From positions 729 through 64,728 of the forward strand of contig NZ_DLHQ01000059.1 of assembly GCF_002483305.1 (NCBI RefSeq): a stretch of 64,000 nucleotides of DNA, written 5' to 3'. Every line of letters starts with the position of its first letter. Positions within the stretch are counted from its first letter, which is position 1. The position numbers and the translations under genes were made by a program. Positions 18,005-25,961 of the stretch are shown in pieces. The notes beneath the pieces are model-generated. The model was not told the origin of the DNA. It did not search any database and saw only the letters and a program-made list of their open reading frames with translations. This DNA is from Brevundimonas sp. UBA7664 (GTDB lineage: Bacteria > Pseudomonadota > Alphaproteobacteria > Caulobacterales > Caulobacteraceae).

Positions 18005-18451
18005 ATGACGCAAGACCCCAGCCCCCAGGAAGCCCTGGCTTCGATCCAGGCCGCCCGCACCGGCGTGGCCTCCGTCGCCGACTACCCGATCGGCTATGAC
18101 ATCCTGTACGGCGCCGTCTGCGCCCTGCTGGTCGCGGGACCGGGCCTCCCGCACCCGTGGTCCATCGTCATCATCCCGGTCGCCATGGCCGGTCTGGCCT
18201 GGATGGTGACCGCCTGGCGAAAGAAGTTCGGCTGGTGGGTCAGCGGCTATTCGCCGAAGCGGGCGCGCTGGGTGTCTTACGGACTGGGCGTCGTCTTCCT
18301 CGCCCTGGCCTTCCTTTCGGTTCGCGGTCAGGGCGCGGGCCCCGACTGGCTCTTCCTTGTCTCCGGCGCCCTCGGCTTCGTCGCCGCCATCATCGGCAAC
18401 CGCCTTTGGATGCACGTGTGGCGCAAGGAACTGGCGGAGGGGCCGCAGTGA
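18005..18451 (+). CDS. Small membrane protein coupled to a winged-helix regulator
   Basis: A 148-residue protein with a short soluble N terminus (EALASIQAARTGVASVADYPIGYDILYGAVCALLVAG). Four hydrophobic segments follow as two hairpins at about 35-75 and 100-135, with WWVSGYSPKRARWVSYG between them. No family with known function is recognised. It is followed without a gap by the regulator gene (GTGA overlap) and preceded by the TTTCCA/TGGAAA operator cluster, so it is the likely target or partner of that regulator. Confidence 0.8.
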   Translation: MTQDPSPQEALASIQAARTGVASVADYPIGYDILYGAVCALLVAGPGLPHPWSIVIIPVAMAGLAWMVTAWRKKFGWWVSGYSPKRARWVSYGLGVVFLALAFLSVRGQGAGPDWLFLVSGALGFVAAIIGNRLWMHVWRKELAEGPQ

Positions 18452-18774
18452 GCGCCGTCCCCGTCTTCGACCCCGTCATCCATGCCCCCGGCCGGCTGCA
18501 GATCTGCGCCATCCTGTCGGGCGTCGACGACGCCGAGTTCGCCATGATCCGCGACCGTATCGGCGTCTCGGACTCGGTCCTGTCCAAACACGTCAAACAG
18601 CTGGAGGAGGCGGGCTACGTCGCCCTGACCAAGGCCCCCTTCGACGGCCGCCAGCGCACCTGGCTGGCCCTGACCGGCCAGGGCCGCAGGGCCTTCGCCG
18701 CCCACGTCGCCGAACTGCAGCGGCTGGCGGCGATGACGGCGCCGCAACCGATGGGGCAGGGCTTCTCGGGGTAG
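18448..18774 (+). CDS. Winged-helix DNA-binding regulator
   Basis: A 108-residue single-domain wHTH protein of the MarR/ArsR-like type (PF13601-like). It has PGRLQICAILSGVDDAEFAMIRDRIGVSDSVLSKHVKQLEEAGYVALTK, in which the recognition helix is SDSVLSKHVKQL. The wing is FDGRQRTWLALTGQGRRAF. It is small enough to be DNA-binding and dimerisation only, with no clear ligand domain. GTG 18448 overlaps the stop of the membrane protein gene. It most likely binds the repeated TTTCCA-N3-TGGAAA sites upstream of the operon. Confidence 0.88.
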   Translation: MSAVPVFDPVIHAPGRLQICAILSGVDDAEFAMIRDRIGVSDSVLSKHVKQLEEAGYVALTKAPFDGRQRTWLALTGQGRRAFAAHVAELQRLAAMTAPQPMGQGFSG

Positions 18775-18782
18775 CCCGCGCA

Positions 18783-18943
18783 GGTTCATCACGAAGGACA
18801 CAAAGGATCCACAAAGGGCACGAAGACGCCGGTGGATCGCCGCGCAGCGGCAATCCTGATCTGTGCAGGATTGAATGTCCCTTCGGGACGGGCAGGCTCC
18901 CTTCGTGTTCTTCGTGTCCCCTTGGTGTCCCTTGTGATGAACC
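18783..18943 (+). repeat. 161-bp imperfect inverted-repeat element with internal hairpins
   Basis: The ends are 43-base arms (18783-18825 and 18901-18943), about 34 of 43 positions complementary, beginning GGTTCATCAC and ending GTGATGAACC. They are built of CACGAAGG/CACAAAGG-like repeats. Inside lie two perfect small hairpins: CAATCCT...AGGATTG (18851-18873) and GTCCC-TTC-GGGAC (18877-18889). The whole could fold as a branched structure. It fills most of the gap before the carboxyltransferase gene and contains no ORF. It resembles dispersed non-coding repeats of bacterial genomes. Confidence 0.8.
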
Positions 18944-19022
18944 GACCAGCGCCACCGGTTTGCCGTCGCCGCTTGCCTCCGCCCCCGGCCCTCCTTAAGC
19001 CTCCCGCTCAAGGAGACGCCGC

Positions 19023-20555
19023 ATGAACACCATCCTCGACCAGCTGGAACAGCGCCGCGCCGGCGCCCGCCTCGGCGGCGGTGAAAAGCGGATCGCCAGC
19101 CAGCACGCCAAGGGCAAGCTGACCGCGCGCGAGCGGATCGACGTCCTGCTCGACGAGGGCTCCTTCGAGGAGACCGATATGTTCGTCGAGCACCGCTCGA
19201 CCCAGTTCGGCATGGAAAACCAGCGCATCCCCGGCGACGGCGTGGTCACCGGCCGCGGCGCCATCGGCGGCCGTCTGGTCTATGTCTTCTCCAAGGATTT
19301 CACGGTCTTCGGCGGCTCTCTTTCGGGCGCCCACGCGGCCAAGATCGTCAAGATCCAGACCATGGCCCTGACCAACGGCGCCCCGATCATCGGCCTGTTC
19401 GACGCCGGCGGCGCCCGCATCCAGGAGGGGGTCGAGGCCCTCGCCGGCTATGCCGACATCTTCCTGCAGAACACCCTGGCCTCGGGCGTCATCCCCCAGA
19501 TCAGCGTCATCATGGGCCCCTGCGCCGGCGGCGACGTCTATTCCCCGGCCATCACCGACTTCATCTTCATGGTGAAGGACACCTCCTACATGTACGTCAC
19601 CGGCCCCGATGTGGTGAAGACGGTCACCAATGAGGTGGTCACCCACGAGGACCTCGGCGGCGCGCGTGTGCACTCGCAGAAGTCCGGCGTCGCCGACGGC
19701 GCCTTCGAGAACGACCTGGAGGCCCTCAGCGAGGTCCGCCGCCTGATCGGCTTCCTGCCCCTGTCCAACCGCGAAAAGCCCCCCGTCCGAGACTCCTACG
19801 ACGACCCCGAGCGCGACGAGGCCAGCCTCGACACCCTGGTCCCGGCCAATCCGAACCAGCCCTATGACATCAAGGAGCTGATCCTGAAGACGGTCGACGA
19901 GGCCGAATTCTTCGAGATCGCCCCCGACTTCGCCCGCAACATCGTCACCGGCTTCGGCCGCCTCGACGGCCAGACCGTCGGGGTCGTCGCCAACCAGCCC
20001 CAGGTCCTGGCCGGCGTCCTCGACATCGACTCCAGCCGCAAGGCCGCCCGCTTCGTCCGCTTCTGCGACGCCTTCGACATCCCGCTGGTGACCTTCGTCG
20101 ACGTGCCCGGCTTCATGCCCGGCACGCGCCAGGAGTACGGCGGCCTGATCAAACACGGCGCCAAACTGCTGTTCGCCTATGCCGAGGCCACCGTGCCCAA
20201 GCTGACGGTCATCACCCGCAAGGCCTATGGCGGCGCCTATGACGTGATGAGCTCCAAACATCTGCGCGGCGACGTCAACTACGCCTGGCCCTCGGCCGAG
20301 ATCGCCGTCATGGGCGCCAAGGGCGCGGTCGAGATCATCTTCCGCAAGGAGGCCGGCGACCCCGAGGCGCTGGCCGCCCGCGAGGCCGAGTACAAGGACA
20401 AGTTCGCCAACCCGTTCGTGGCGGCGGGCCTGGGCTATATCGACGACGTGATCATGCCGCACGGGACCCGGCGCCGGCTGATCCGGGCGCTACGGACGCT
20501 GAAGAACAAGCAGCAGGAGAATCCGTGGAAGAAGCACGATAATATTCCGCTGTGA
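19023..20555 (+). CDS. pccB: Acyl-CoA (propionyl-CoA) carboxylase beta subunit
   Basis: A 510-residue carboxyltransferase, the beta subunit that moves CO2 from carboxybiotin to acyl-CoA. Family marks are KGKLTARERIDVLLDEGSFEE at the N terminus, GGARIQEGVEALAGYADIF (oxyanion and acyl-CoA site), GPCAGGDVYSPAITDFIFMV, and FVDVPGFMPGTRQEYGGLIKHGAKLLFAYAEATVPKLTVI in the C-terminal crotonase-like half. Propionyl-CoA as substrate is likely from overall similarity; other short-chain acyl-CoA enzymes look alike. The biotin-carrying alpha subunit is not in the window. Confidence 0.92.
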   Translation: MNTILDQLEQRRAGARLGGGEKRIASQHAKGKLTARERIDVLLDEGSFEETDMFVEHRSTQFGMENQRIPGDGVVTGRGAIGGRLVYVFSKDFTVFGGSLSGAHAAKIVKIQTMALTNGAPIIGLFDAGGARIQEGVEALAGYADIFLQNTLASGVIPQISVIMGPCAGGDVYSPAITDFIFMVKDTSYMYVTGPDVVKTVTNEVVTHEDLGGARVHSQKSGVADGAFENDLEALSEVRRLIGFLPLSNREKPPVRDSYDDPERDEASLDTLVPANPNQPYDIKELILKTVDEAEFFEIAPDFARNIVTGFGRLDGQTVGVVANQPQVLAGVLDIDSSRKAARFVRFCDAFDIPLVTFVDVPGFMPGTRQEYGGLIKHGAKLLFAYAEATVPKLTVITRKAYGGAYDVMSSKHLRGDVNYAWPSAEIAVMGAKGAVEIIFRKEAGDPEALAAREAEYKDKFANPFVAAGLGYIDDVIMPHGTRRRLIRALRTLKNKQQENPWKKHDNIPL

Positions 20556-21019
20556 GCCGTCTTCGTCCAATCCAGCTCATGTTCAGTCTCGGTGCTGGCC
20601 TCGCGCTGACGGCCTGTATTGAGACCGCGCCTCCTGAGGCCTTGGCTCCCGTATCCGAAGGCATCGATGAAGTTCGCATCGTCGCAAGCGTTGGCTGCAC
20701 CCGGTCGACACAGGGCTCAGGCAACCTCTGTCAGACTATATCTGATCCCGACCGCATCGCGCGGATCGAAGCCTTTGTCGATGCGCGACTTGAAGGGTGG
20801 AGCACGCCATTCGCTGGTGCTCCCATCCTTTCGATTCACGTTCAATTTTATCGTAATGGCGAGTTCATCGAATCCTTCGGGATCGGCGCGGAATCGTTTG
20901 AGAGGCGCACCTTCCTGAGCCGGCGAGCCAAACGACTGGAGGTGGACGAGGCCTTGTCACTTGTGGATCTCAACCGATCGCACCTCCGGCATCGGACAGA
21001 CGACCCAATCCCGGGTTGA
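20552..21019 (+). CDS. Hypothetical lipoprotein, lower GC than neighbours
   Basis: A 155-residue protein with a basic start (SRLRPIQL), a hydrophobic stretch and the lipobox LTAC (Cys about 22), so probably exported and lipid-anchored. The mature part has a possible disulfide pair (CTRSTQGSGNLC) and an amphipathic beta-rich core (ILSIHVQFYRNGEFIESFG). No family is recognised. The base composition and codons are visibly less GC-rich than those of the flanking genes, which suggests recent acquisition. GTG 20552 overlaps the carboxyltransferase stop (GTGA). Its stop codon lies in the first bases of the broken phosphatase copy. Confidence 0.65.
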   Translation: MSRLRPIQLMFSLGAGLALTACIETAPPEALAPVSEGIDEVRIVASVGCTRSTQGSGNLCQTISDPDRIARIEAFVDARLEGWSTPFAGAPILSIHVQFYRNGEFIESFGIGAESFERRTFLSRRAKRLEVDEALSLVDLNRSHLRHRTDDPIPG

Positions 21020-21126
21020 CCAACCTCCTCTTCCTCTGCGCCCGCAACCGCCACCCCCACGGCCGAACAGGTGTTCGCGTCCCGCCCCGGCGTCGAGACC
21101 GCCTCCGCCGGCCTGGCGCCCGATGC
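21017..21126 (+). pseudogene. Broken 5' copy of the downstream phosphatase gene
   Basis: These about 110 bases match the first part of the intact phosphatase gene (21607-21720) with a few substitutions and a 5-base deletion just after the CxxxxxR catalytic loop codons. The deletion shifts the frame. The similarity ends at codons for LAPDA, where the sequence runs into the leader of the next gene. The copy starts at the same TGA junction as the intact gene, so it is a duplication remnant of a rearrangement, not an independent gene. Confidence 0.85.
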
Positions 21127-21162
21127 GGTGACGGCCCTGCCTTACCCGGATAGGCTGGCGGC

Positions 21163-21609
21163 ATGAACCCGTCCTCCGCCAAGGCTGCCTTCGCCGACAT
21201 CAGACCCGAGGGCGGCGCCGACATCGCTGCGGCCCGCGCCGAGGACCGGACCCGCGTCGCCCGCATGCTGGCGACCCGCCCGGCGGACTGGTCCGACGAG
21301 GACATCGACCTCGTCGCCTTCAAGGCGATGAACACCCTCGGCGGTCCCGAGACGTACAAATGGATCCTGCCGCATTTCCTCGAACGCAGCGTCGCCAGCC
21401 CCCGCCACGGGTGGCTGATCGTGTCCGAAGTGCTGGCCGAAAAGCTGGACCGCGCCGGGTTCGACGACTGGCCCGAACCCCAACGCGCCGCGATGCTGGA
21501 GATGCTCGCGCAATGGGCTGCGGCGCAGCCCGGTCTGTTCCCGGGCGACCCGACCTATGACCCGTCGGATGATGCTGTCCTCCGCCAGTGGATCGAGGCG
21601 CGAACCTGA
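21163..21609 (+). CDS. Hypothetical protein
   Basis: A 148-residue soluble, acidic, Ala-rich protein of unknown family. It contains helical segments (DRTRVARMLATRPADWSDEDIDLVAFKAMN, HGWLIVSEVLAEKLDRAGF, QRAAMLEMLAQWAAAQP) and no signal peptide, membrane segment or obvious catalytic motif. It sits between the broken and the intact copy of the phosphatase 5' end, and its stop is part of the second copy. It may therefore have entered with the rearrangement. The high GC is like that of the host. Confidence 0.65.
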   Translation: MNPSSAKAAFADIRPEGGADIAAARAEDRTRVARMLATRPADWSDEDIDLVAFKAMNTLGGPETYKWILPHFLERSVASPRHGWLIVSEVLAEKLDRAGFDDWPEPQRAAMLEMLAQWAAAQPGLFPGDPTYDPSDDAVLRQWIEART

Positions 21610-21926
21610 CCAACCTCCTCTTCCTCTGCTCCCGCAACCGCCTCCGCTCCCCCACGGCCGAGCAGGTGTTCGCGTCCCGGCCCGGCGTCGAGACCGCCTC
21701 CGCCGGCCTGGCGCCCGATGCTGAGGAGCTGTGCTCCGCCGAACTGGTGGAATGGGCCGACATCATCTTCGTCATGGAGCGCGTCCACCGCGCGAAACTC
21801 CAGCGCCGCTTCAGGGCCCATCTGAAGCGCGCCCGCGTCATCTGCCTCGACATCCCCGACGACTACGCCTTCATACAGCCCGAGCTGGTGGCGCTGCTGG
21901 AGAAGAAGGTGGGGCCGTTTCTCTGA
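21588..21926 (+). CDS. Low-molecular-weight protein tyrosine phosphatase-like protein
   Basis: A short (106-112 residues) phosphatase with the CX5R(S/T) loop near its start: LLFLCSRNRLRSPTAEQVF. It is followed by GVETASAGLAPDAEE and ELVEWADIIFVMERVH. It is smaller than classic 150-residue LMW-PTPs but matches a short alphaproteobacterial subgroup. The usual catalytic Asp of the C-terminal DP motif is not obvious; CLDIPDDYAF near the end may serve. The listed start is GTG 21588. A CTG at 21606 with GAGG upstream, at the duplicated junction, may be the true start. Substrate unknown. Confidence 0.82.
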   Translation: MDRGANLTNLLFLCSRNRLRSPTAEQVFASRPGVETASAGLAPDAEELCSAELVEWADIIFVMERVHRAKLQRRFRAHLKRARVICLDIPDDYAFIQPELVALLEKKVGPFL

Positions 21927-21944
21927 GGGGAGGGTGAGATCAGC

Positions 21945-23636
21945 TCACCCGCCGCCCTCGATCCGGATATCCACCCGGCGGTTCTCGCGTTCCGGCCCGT
22001 CCTCCGGCCCGACCACCTGCGGGCGTTCCTCGCCGTAGGACCGGATCTCGATCATCGAGGCCGGCACGCCCAGCGCGATCAGACGGTCGGCGACCGCGCG
22101 GGCGCGGGCGAGGGCGATGCGGGCGTTGGCCTCGCGCGAGCCGACGGCGTCGGCGTGGCCGGTGACGATCACCCGCATCAGGCCGCTGCTGTCGCGATAG
22201 CGGACGGCCCGCTCGATCCGCACCATGGCCTCGGGGTCGAGGGCGATCGATCCGGAGTCGAAATAGACCTCATAGTCGCGCGAGCCGGAGGGCGGCGCGA
22301 CCACGGGCGGCGGCGGCGGTCCGGCGGGTTCGAGGACCGGCGGCGGGGCGGTGACGGGCGGGGACTCCTCCTCCTCCTCATCCGCGCGCACGGTCTCGGG
22401 CGCATCGGGCTTGTAGCGGCGGCGCAGGGCGCAGTTGTCGTCTGAGGCCTCGCCGCCGGACCGGGTCAGGAAATAGGTCTGTCCGTCGGGCCGCCCGTCG
22501 TACCGGGCCGGATCGAGGGCGCGGTCGTCGATCGGCAGGTCCGCCAGGGCGCAGCGGATGTCGTTGAGGATGAAGGGGTTGTCCGAATAGTAGCCGTGCC
22601 CCAGGCCGAACAGGGTGCTGGCCACCGGGGTGGCGTCGATGGTGGTGTAGCCGGGGACGCCGCGGATCCACGGCCGGTCGCCGTCGGTCTGGCCGAGGCG
22701 GGGGCTGCGGTTCAGCACGCGGGAAACCCACAGGGCGGAGTCGTCGTCCGAGGCATAGACGGTGACGTTGGGCTGCAGAGTGTCCAGCTTGCCCGCCACG
22801 ATGCCGAACACGTCGCGCTCGACGTCGGCGGCGGCCAGGATGATGCGGAACTCCACCTCGGGGCGGTTCCCGTCCAGCAGCCGGGCCTCGGCATAGTCCT
22901 CCAGCGCCTGGGTCAGGACGCGATTGCCCATCGAATGGGCGATGATGTTGATCCGCGCGGGGCGGACCTCATCCAGCAGCAGGTCGAGGAAGGCCTTCAG
23001 ATGCGGCACGGCGGCGTCGGCCAGCTGCTGGTCGCCGAAATAGGCCCAGGGGGTGACCGAGGCCTGCGACGGCCAGGCGAACAGCACCGGCGCGCCCGGA
23101 TCGAAGCGCCGGTCCTCGCGCAGGTCGACCGTCAGCTGGGCGGAGCTGATCAGGGCGGGTTCGAAGCCGACGTTGAAGCCATGCACGAACAGCAGGATCG
23201 ACGGCTCGCCCTCGGTGTCGGACACCGCATCGCCCAGGTCGTCAACGAACCGGTCCCGGCCCTGGGCGGTGATGCGGGTGATCATCACATAGCGTTCGAG
23301 GAGGTTCGGGTCCTCGGGCGGTTCTCCGGTCAGCAGGGGGGTCTCGCCCCGCTCGCGCGGCGTGCCGTCGGCCTTGAGCCGCGGCAGCCAGACATCGGCC
23401 CGCCCCAGCCGCAGTTCGCCGGCGTCGCCGCGCGCCACCTGATCGACGTCGACCTCGGCCTCGCCCTGCGCCGTCGCGACGATCGCCCGGTTGGAGCCGT
23501 AGAAGACGCGCACGCAGGTGACGTCGGCGTCGAACGCCTCACAATCCGTGCCGAAGGCGGTCGGGTGCCGCAGGGTGGGCGCGCAGGCGGACAGGCCCAG
23601 CAGAACGAGCACCCCGACGACGCCGCGCACAACCAT
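21945..23636 (-). CDS. DUF900 alpha/beta hydrolase fused to an OmpA domain, lipoprotein
   Basis: A 563-residue protein with a signal ending in the lipobox LSAC. Residues about 80-330 are a DUF900-type alpha/beta hydrolase with LLFVHGFNVGF (oxyanion loop) and NIIAHSMGNRVLTQAL (nucleophile elbow G/H-S-M-G). A Pro-rich linker (about 405-435) leads to a C-terminal OmpA-like peptidoglycan-binding domain (VYFDSGSIALDPEAM, VTGHADAVGS, NARIALARARAVADRL). It would be anchored to the outer membrane and to the wall at once. ATG 23636 has GAGGGG upstream and starts the signal peptide; an ATG at 23678 is possible. Confidence 0.88.
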   Translation of the reverse strand: MVVRGVVGVLVLLGLSACAPTLRHPTAFGTDCEAFDADVTCVRVFYGSNRAIVATAQGEAEVDVDQVARGDAGELRLGRADVWLPRLKADGTPRERGETPLLTGEPPEDPNLLERYVMITRITAQGRDRFVDDLGDAVSDTEGEPSILLFVHGFNVGFEPALISSAQLTVDLREDRRFDPGAPVLFAWPSQASVTPWAYFGDQQLADAAVPHLKAFLDLLLDEVRPARINIIAHSMGNRVLTQALEDYAEARLLDGNRPEVEFRIILAAADVERDVFGIVAGKLDTLQPNVTVYASDDDSALWVSRVLNRSPRLGQTDGDRPWIRGVPGYTTIDATPVASTLFGLGHGYYSDNPFILNDIRCALADLPIDDRALDPARYDGRPDGQTYFLTRSGGEASDDNCALRRRYKPDAPETVRADEEEEESPPVTAPPPVLEPAGPPPPPVVAPPSGSRDYEVYFDSGSIALDPEAMVRIERAVRYRDSSGLMRVIVTGHADAVGSREANARIALARARAVADRLIALGVPASMIEIRSYGEERPQVVGPEDGPERENRRVDIRIEGGG

Positions 23637-23715
23637 ACCGCCCCTCGCTGAACCCTGATCGGTCGCGGATAAGGCCACGCCGCCCGGCCAGCGTCCAGAG
23701 GCGGACGCGCCGCGG

Positions 23716-24708
23716 CTAGATCACATCCGCCGTCAACGCCGCCAGCGTCGTCGTGAGGGTGAACACCACCCCCGCCGGCTCATAGGTCAGGGTCGTCGCC
23801 CCGCCGACATAGCCGGACAGGGCCCGCTGGATCATGCCCGTGCCGAAGCCCGTCCGCGTCGGCGGGGCCACGGGCGGGCCGCCGCTTTCGGTCCAGGACA
23901 GGGCGAAGACCGTGTCCGCCTCGCCCGGGGTCAGGGTCCAGCTCACCGCCACCCGTCCGCCGTCCGCCGACAGGGCCCCGTATTTGATCGCATTGGTGGT
24001 CAGCTCGTGCAGGGCCAGCGACAGGGCGAGGGCGCAGCGCGGGGCCAGGTCGACGTCGGGGCCCGACATCGTCACCTGACCTTCGCGGCCGTGCGGACGG
24101 AAGGCCTCGGCCACGACGTCGGCCATGCGGGCGCCGGTCAGGGTGGTCTGGGTCAGAAGATCCTGCGCCGAGCCGAGCGCGCCCAGCCGGTCGATGAAGG
24201 CGGCGCGCGCCTCGACCGGATCGGAGGTGGAGCGGAAGGTCTGGCTGGCGATGGCCTGGACCATGGCCAGCACATTCTTGATGCGGTGGTTCATCTCCAG
24301 CGCCAGCAGCCGCTGCTGTTCCTCGGCCCGCTTCAACTCGGTGATGTCGCGCGACACCGAGAGCAGGCTCTCGGGCTTGCCGTCCGCGCCGAACACGGGC
24401 GTCACCTGCACGTCCCACCAGCGCGGATTGCCCTTGGCGGTATTGGCCGGTCCCTGGAAGCGGTAGTTGCGTCCGGCCCGCGCCTCGGCCACCGCCCTGG
24501 CCGCCTCGGCATGGCTGTCGCCCTCCCAGAAGGACGACCAGGGACAGCCGCGCAGCTGGTTGAAGTCGCTGACCTCCATGACCCGCTGCCCGCCCTCGCT
24601 CATGAAGGTCAGGTCGCCGTCGAGGTTGAGCAGTTTGATGCAGTCGTTGGAGGCGGCGAGCACCGTGCGCACGAAGGCGGCGTCAATCGTGTCGGCGTTG
24701 AAGGGCAT
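23716..24708 (-). CDS. Soluble PAS-HWE sensor histidine kinase
   Basis: A 330-residue cytoplasmic kinase. Residues about 10-125 are a PAS domain with PAC ending (SRDITELKRAEEQ). The HWE-type phosphoacceptor LEMNHRIKNVLAMVQAIASQTFR places His near residue 141. The ATP-binding domain has LALHELTTNAIKYGALS (N box), the family WTESGG motif and FGTGMIQRAL. HWE kinases often work in the general stress response (PhyR-type) or light sensing in Caulobacterales. The output partner is not encoded nearby. It is monocistronic. Confidence 0.92.
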   Translation of the reverse strand: MPFNADTIDAAFVRTVLAASNDCIKLLNLDGDLTFMSEGGQRVMEVSDFNQLRGCPWSSFWEGDSHAEAARAVAEARAGRNYRFQGPANTAKGNPRWWDVQVTPVFGADGKPESLLSVSRDITELKRAEEQQRLLALEMNHRIKNVLAMVQAIASQTFRSTSDPVEARAAFIDRLGALGSAQDLLTQTTLTGARMADVVAEAFRPHGREGQVTMSGPDVDLAPRCALALSLALHELTTNAIKYGALSADGGRVAVSWTLTPGEADTVFALSWTESGGPPVAPPTRTGFGTGMIQRALSGYVGGATTLTYEPAGVVFTLTTTLAALTADVI

Positions 24709-24781
24709 GGACGAGCCCTAAAGGCTCCCGCACCGGTTAGCCAGCTTGGCCGTTCCTCCGGCGGTGGTCCGCCGGGTGCGC

Positions 24782-25222
24782 CTACCGCGAGACGGCTCCC
24801 AGTCCCGCCCTCAACCCCTCCGCATCCCGACCGAGCCCGGCCTCGACCGCCGCATGCTCGGCGACCCAGACGGGTGTCGCCGCCGCCAGCAGCGCCCGGC
24901 CGGCGTCGGTCAGGGCCGCGCGGCGCCCGCGCCGGTCCTTCTCGTCGACCCGCACGACCACCGCCCCCATCCGCTCCAGCGGCTTCAGGTTCGCGGTCAC
25001 CGTTGAGCGGTCCATGACCAGCAGGGCCGCGACGGCGCCGATGGTCGGCGGCTCGGGCCGGTTCAGGCTGTTCAACAGCGAGAACTGACCGCTGGTGATC
25101 CCCAGCGGGCGGAAGGCCTCATCGAACCGCCGCGACAGGGCCCGCGCCGCCCGCTGGGCGTGCAGGCACAGGCAGTGATCCTTGATGTGGAGGGTGGTCG
25201 CCCAGGCCGCCGGGTTTGACAT
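24782..25222 (-). CDS. MarR-family transcriptional regulator
   Basis: A 146-residue winged-helix regulator. The pattern is ARALSRRFDEAFRPLGITSGQFSLLNSLN, then PPTIGAVAALLVMDRSTVTANLKPLERMGAV (recognition helix DRSTVTANLKPL) and DEKDRRGRRAALTDAGRALL (wing). An N-terminal Cys pair (HCLCLHAQR) could sense oxidation, as in OhrR/DUF24-like members; that is only a possibility. It is divergent from a glutathione S-transferase gene, with a palindrome between the two, so it probably controls that gene and itself. Confidence 0.9.
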   Translation of the reverse strand: MSNPAAWATTLHIKDHCLCLHAQRAARALSRRFDEAFRPLGITSGQFSLLNSLNRPEPPTIGAVAALLVMDRSTVTANLKPLERMGAVVVRVDEKDRRGRRAALTDAGRALLAAATPVWVAEHAAVEAGLGRDAEGLRAGLGAVSR

Positions 25223-25234
25223 GGTTCCAGATAT

Positions 25235-25246
25235 GTTGATATCAAC
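25235..25246. promoter_or_regulatory. Palindrome GTTGATATCAAC between marR and gst
   Basis: A perfect 12-bp palindrome lies 12 bases before the marR start and 36 bases before the gst start. A TTGACAT (25216-25222) and an ATGTCAA (25251-25257) lie around it as a second, wider inverted repeat. This is the usual size and place for a MarR-type operator; binding has not been shown. Confidence 0.65.
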
Positions 25247-25282
25247 TCAAATGTCAATCAGACGCTTCAGAAGGAGCCCCCC

Positions 25283-25960
25283 ATGATCCAGGTCACCGCC
25301 TTCAAATGGGTGCCGCCCTTCGCCCAGGGCTCGGTCCGCGACATCCGCGTCCGTTGGGCGCTGGAGGAGGCGGGTCTGGGCTATGATGACCGGCTGTTGG
25401 GCTTCGAGGACACGGCGACTCCGCAGTATCGCGCGCTCCAGCCCTTCGGCCAGGTGCCGGCCTTCAGCGACGGCAAGGTCGAGATGTTCGAGAGCGGGGC
25501 CATCGTCCTCTACATCGCCCAGTCCTCGGACCAGCTGATGCCCGCCGACCCCGCCGGCCGCGCCATGGTCATGACCTGGCTGTTCGCCGCCTCGAACAGC
25601 ATAGAACCCTGGGTCGCCCCGCTGGCCGACATCGACCTGTTCCACGCCGGCGAGGCCTGGACGGTCGAGCGCCGCCCGCAGGTCGAGGCGCAGCTGCGCA
25701 AGCGGCTCGGCGACCTTCAGGCCGCGCTGGGCGACCGCAAATGGTTCGCCAATGACCGCTTCAGCGCCGCCGACATCCTGATGACCCACGTCCTGCGTGA
25801 CCTGCGCCATACGGACATCGTCGCTGACTTCCCGGCGCTGGCGGATTATGTCGCGCGCGCGGAGGCCCGGCCGGCGTTCAGGCGGGCGCTGGCGGATCAG
25901 ATGAAGCCGTTCAGGGCGGCGGAGGCGCAGAACCCGGCGCTGGTCGGTGGGGCGGCCTGA
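25283..25960 (+). CDS. Glutathione S-transferase family protein
   Basis: A 225-residue GST. The N-terminal thioredoxin-like domain has RWALEEAGLGYDDRLL, FGQVPAFSDGKVEMFESGAIVLYIA (the cis-Pro VP loop and the Glu-Ser gamma-glutamyl contact), and the helical domain contains RFSAADILMTHVLRD (N-capping box). It conjugates glutathione or reduces peroxides; the substrate is unknown. ATG 25283 has GAAGGAG upstream. It is followed after one base by a RibD-type reductase gene and divergent from a MarR regulator. Confidence 0.9.
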   Translation: MIQVTAFKWVPPFAQGSVRDIRVRWALEEAGLGYDDRLLGFEDTATPQYRALQPFGQVPAFSDGKVEMFESGAIVLYIAQSSDQLMPADPAGRAMVMTWLFAASNSIEPWVAPLADIDLFHAGEAWTVERRPQVEAQLRKRLGDLQAALGDRKWFANDRFSAADILMTHVLRDLRHTDIVADFPALADYVARAEARPAFRRALADQMKPFRAAEAQNPALVGGAA

Positions 25961-25961
25961 T

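Noticed and set aside
21017..21126. A second functional phosphatase gene
   Set aside because: The copy has a frame-shifting 5-base deletion and ends after about 37 codons' worth of sequence, so it is a remnant.
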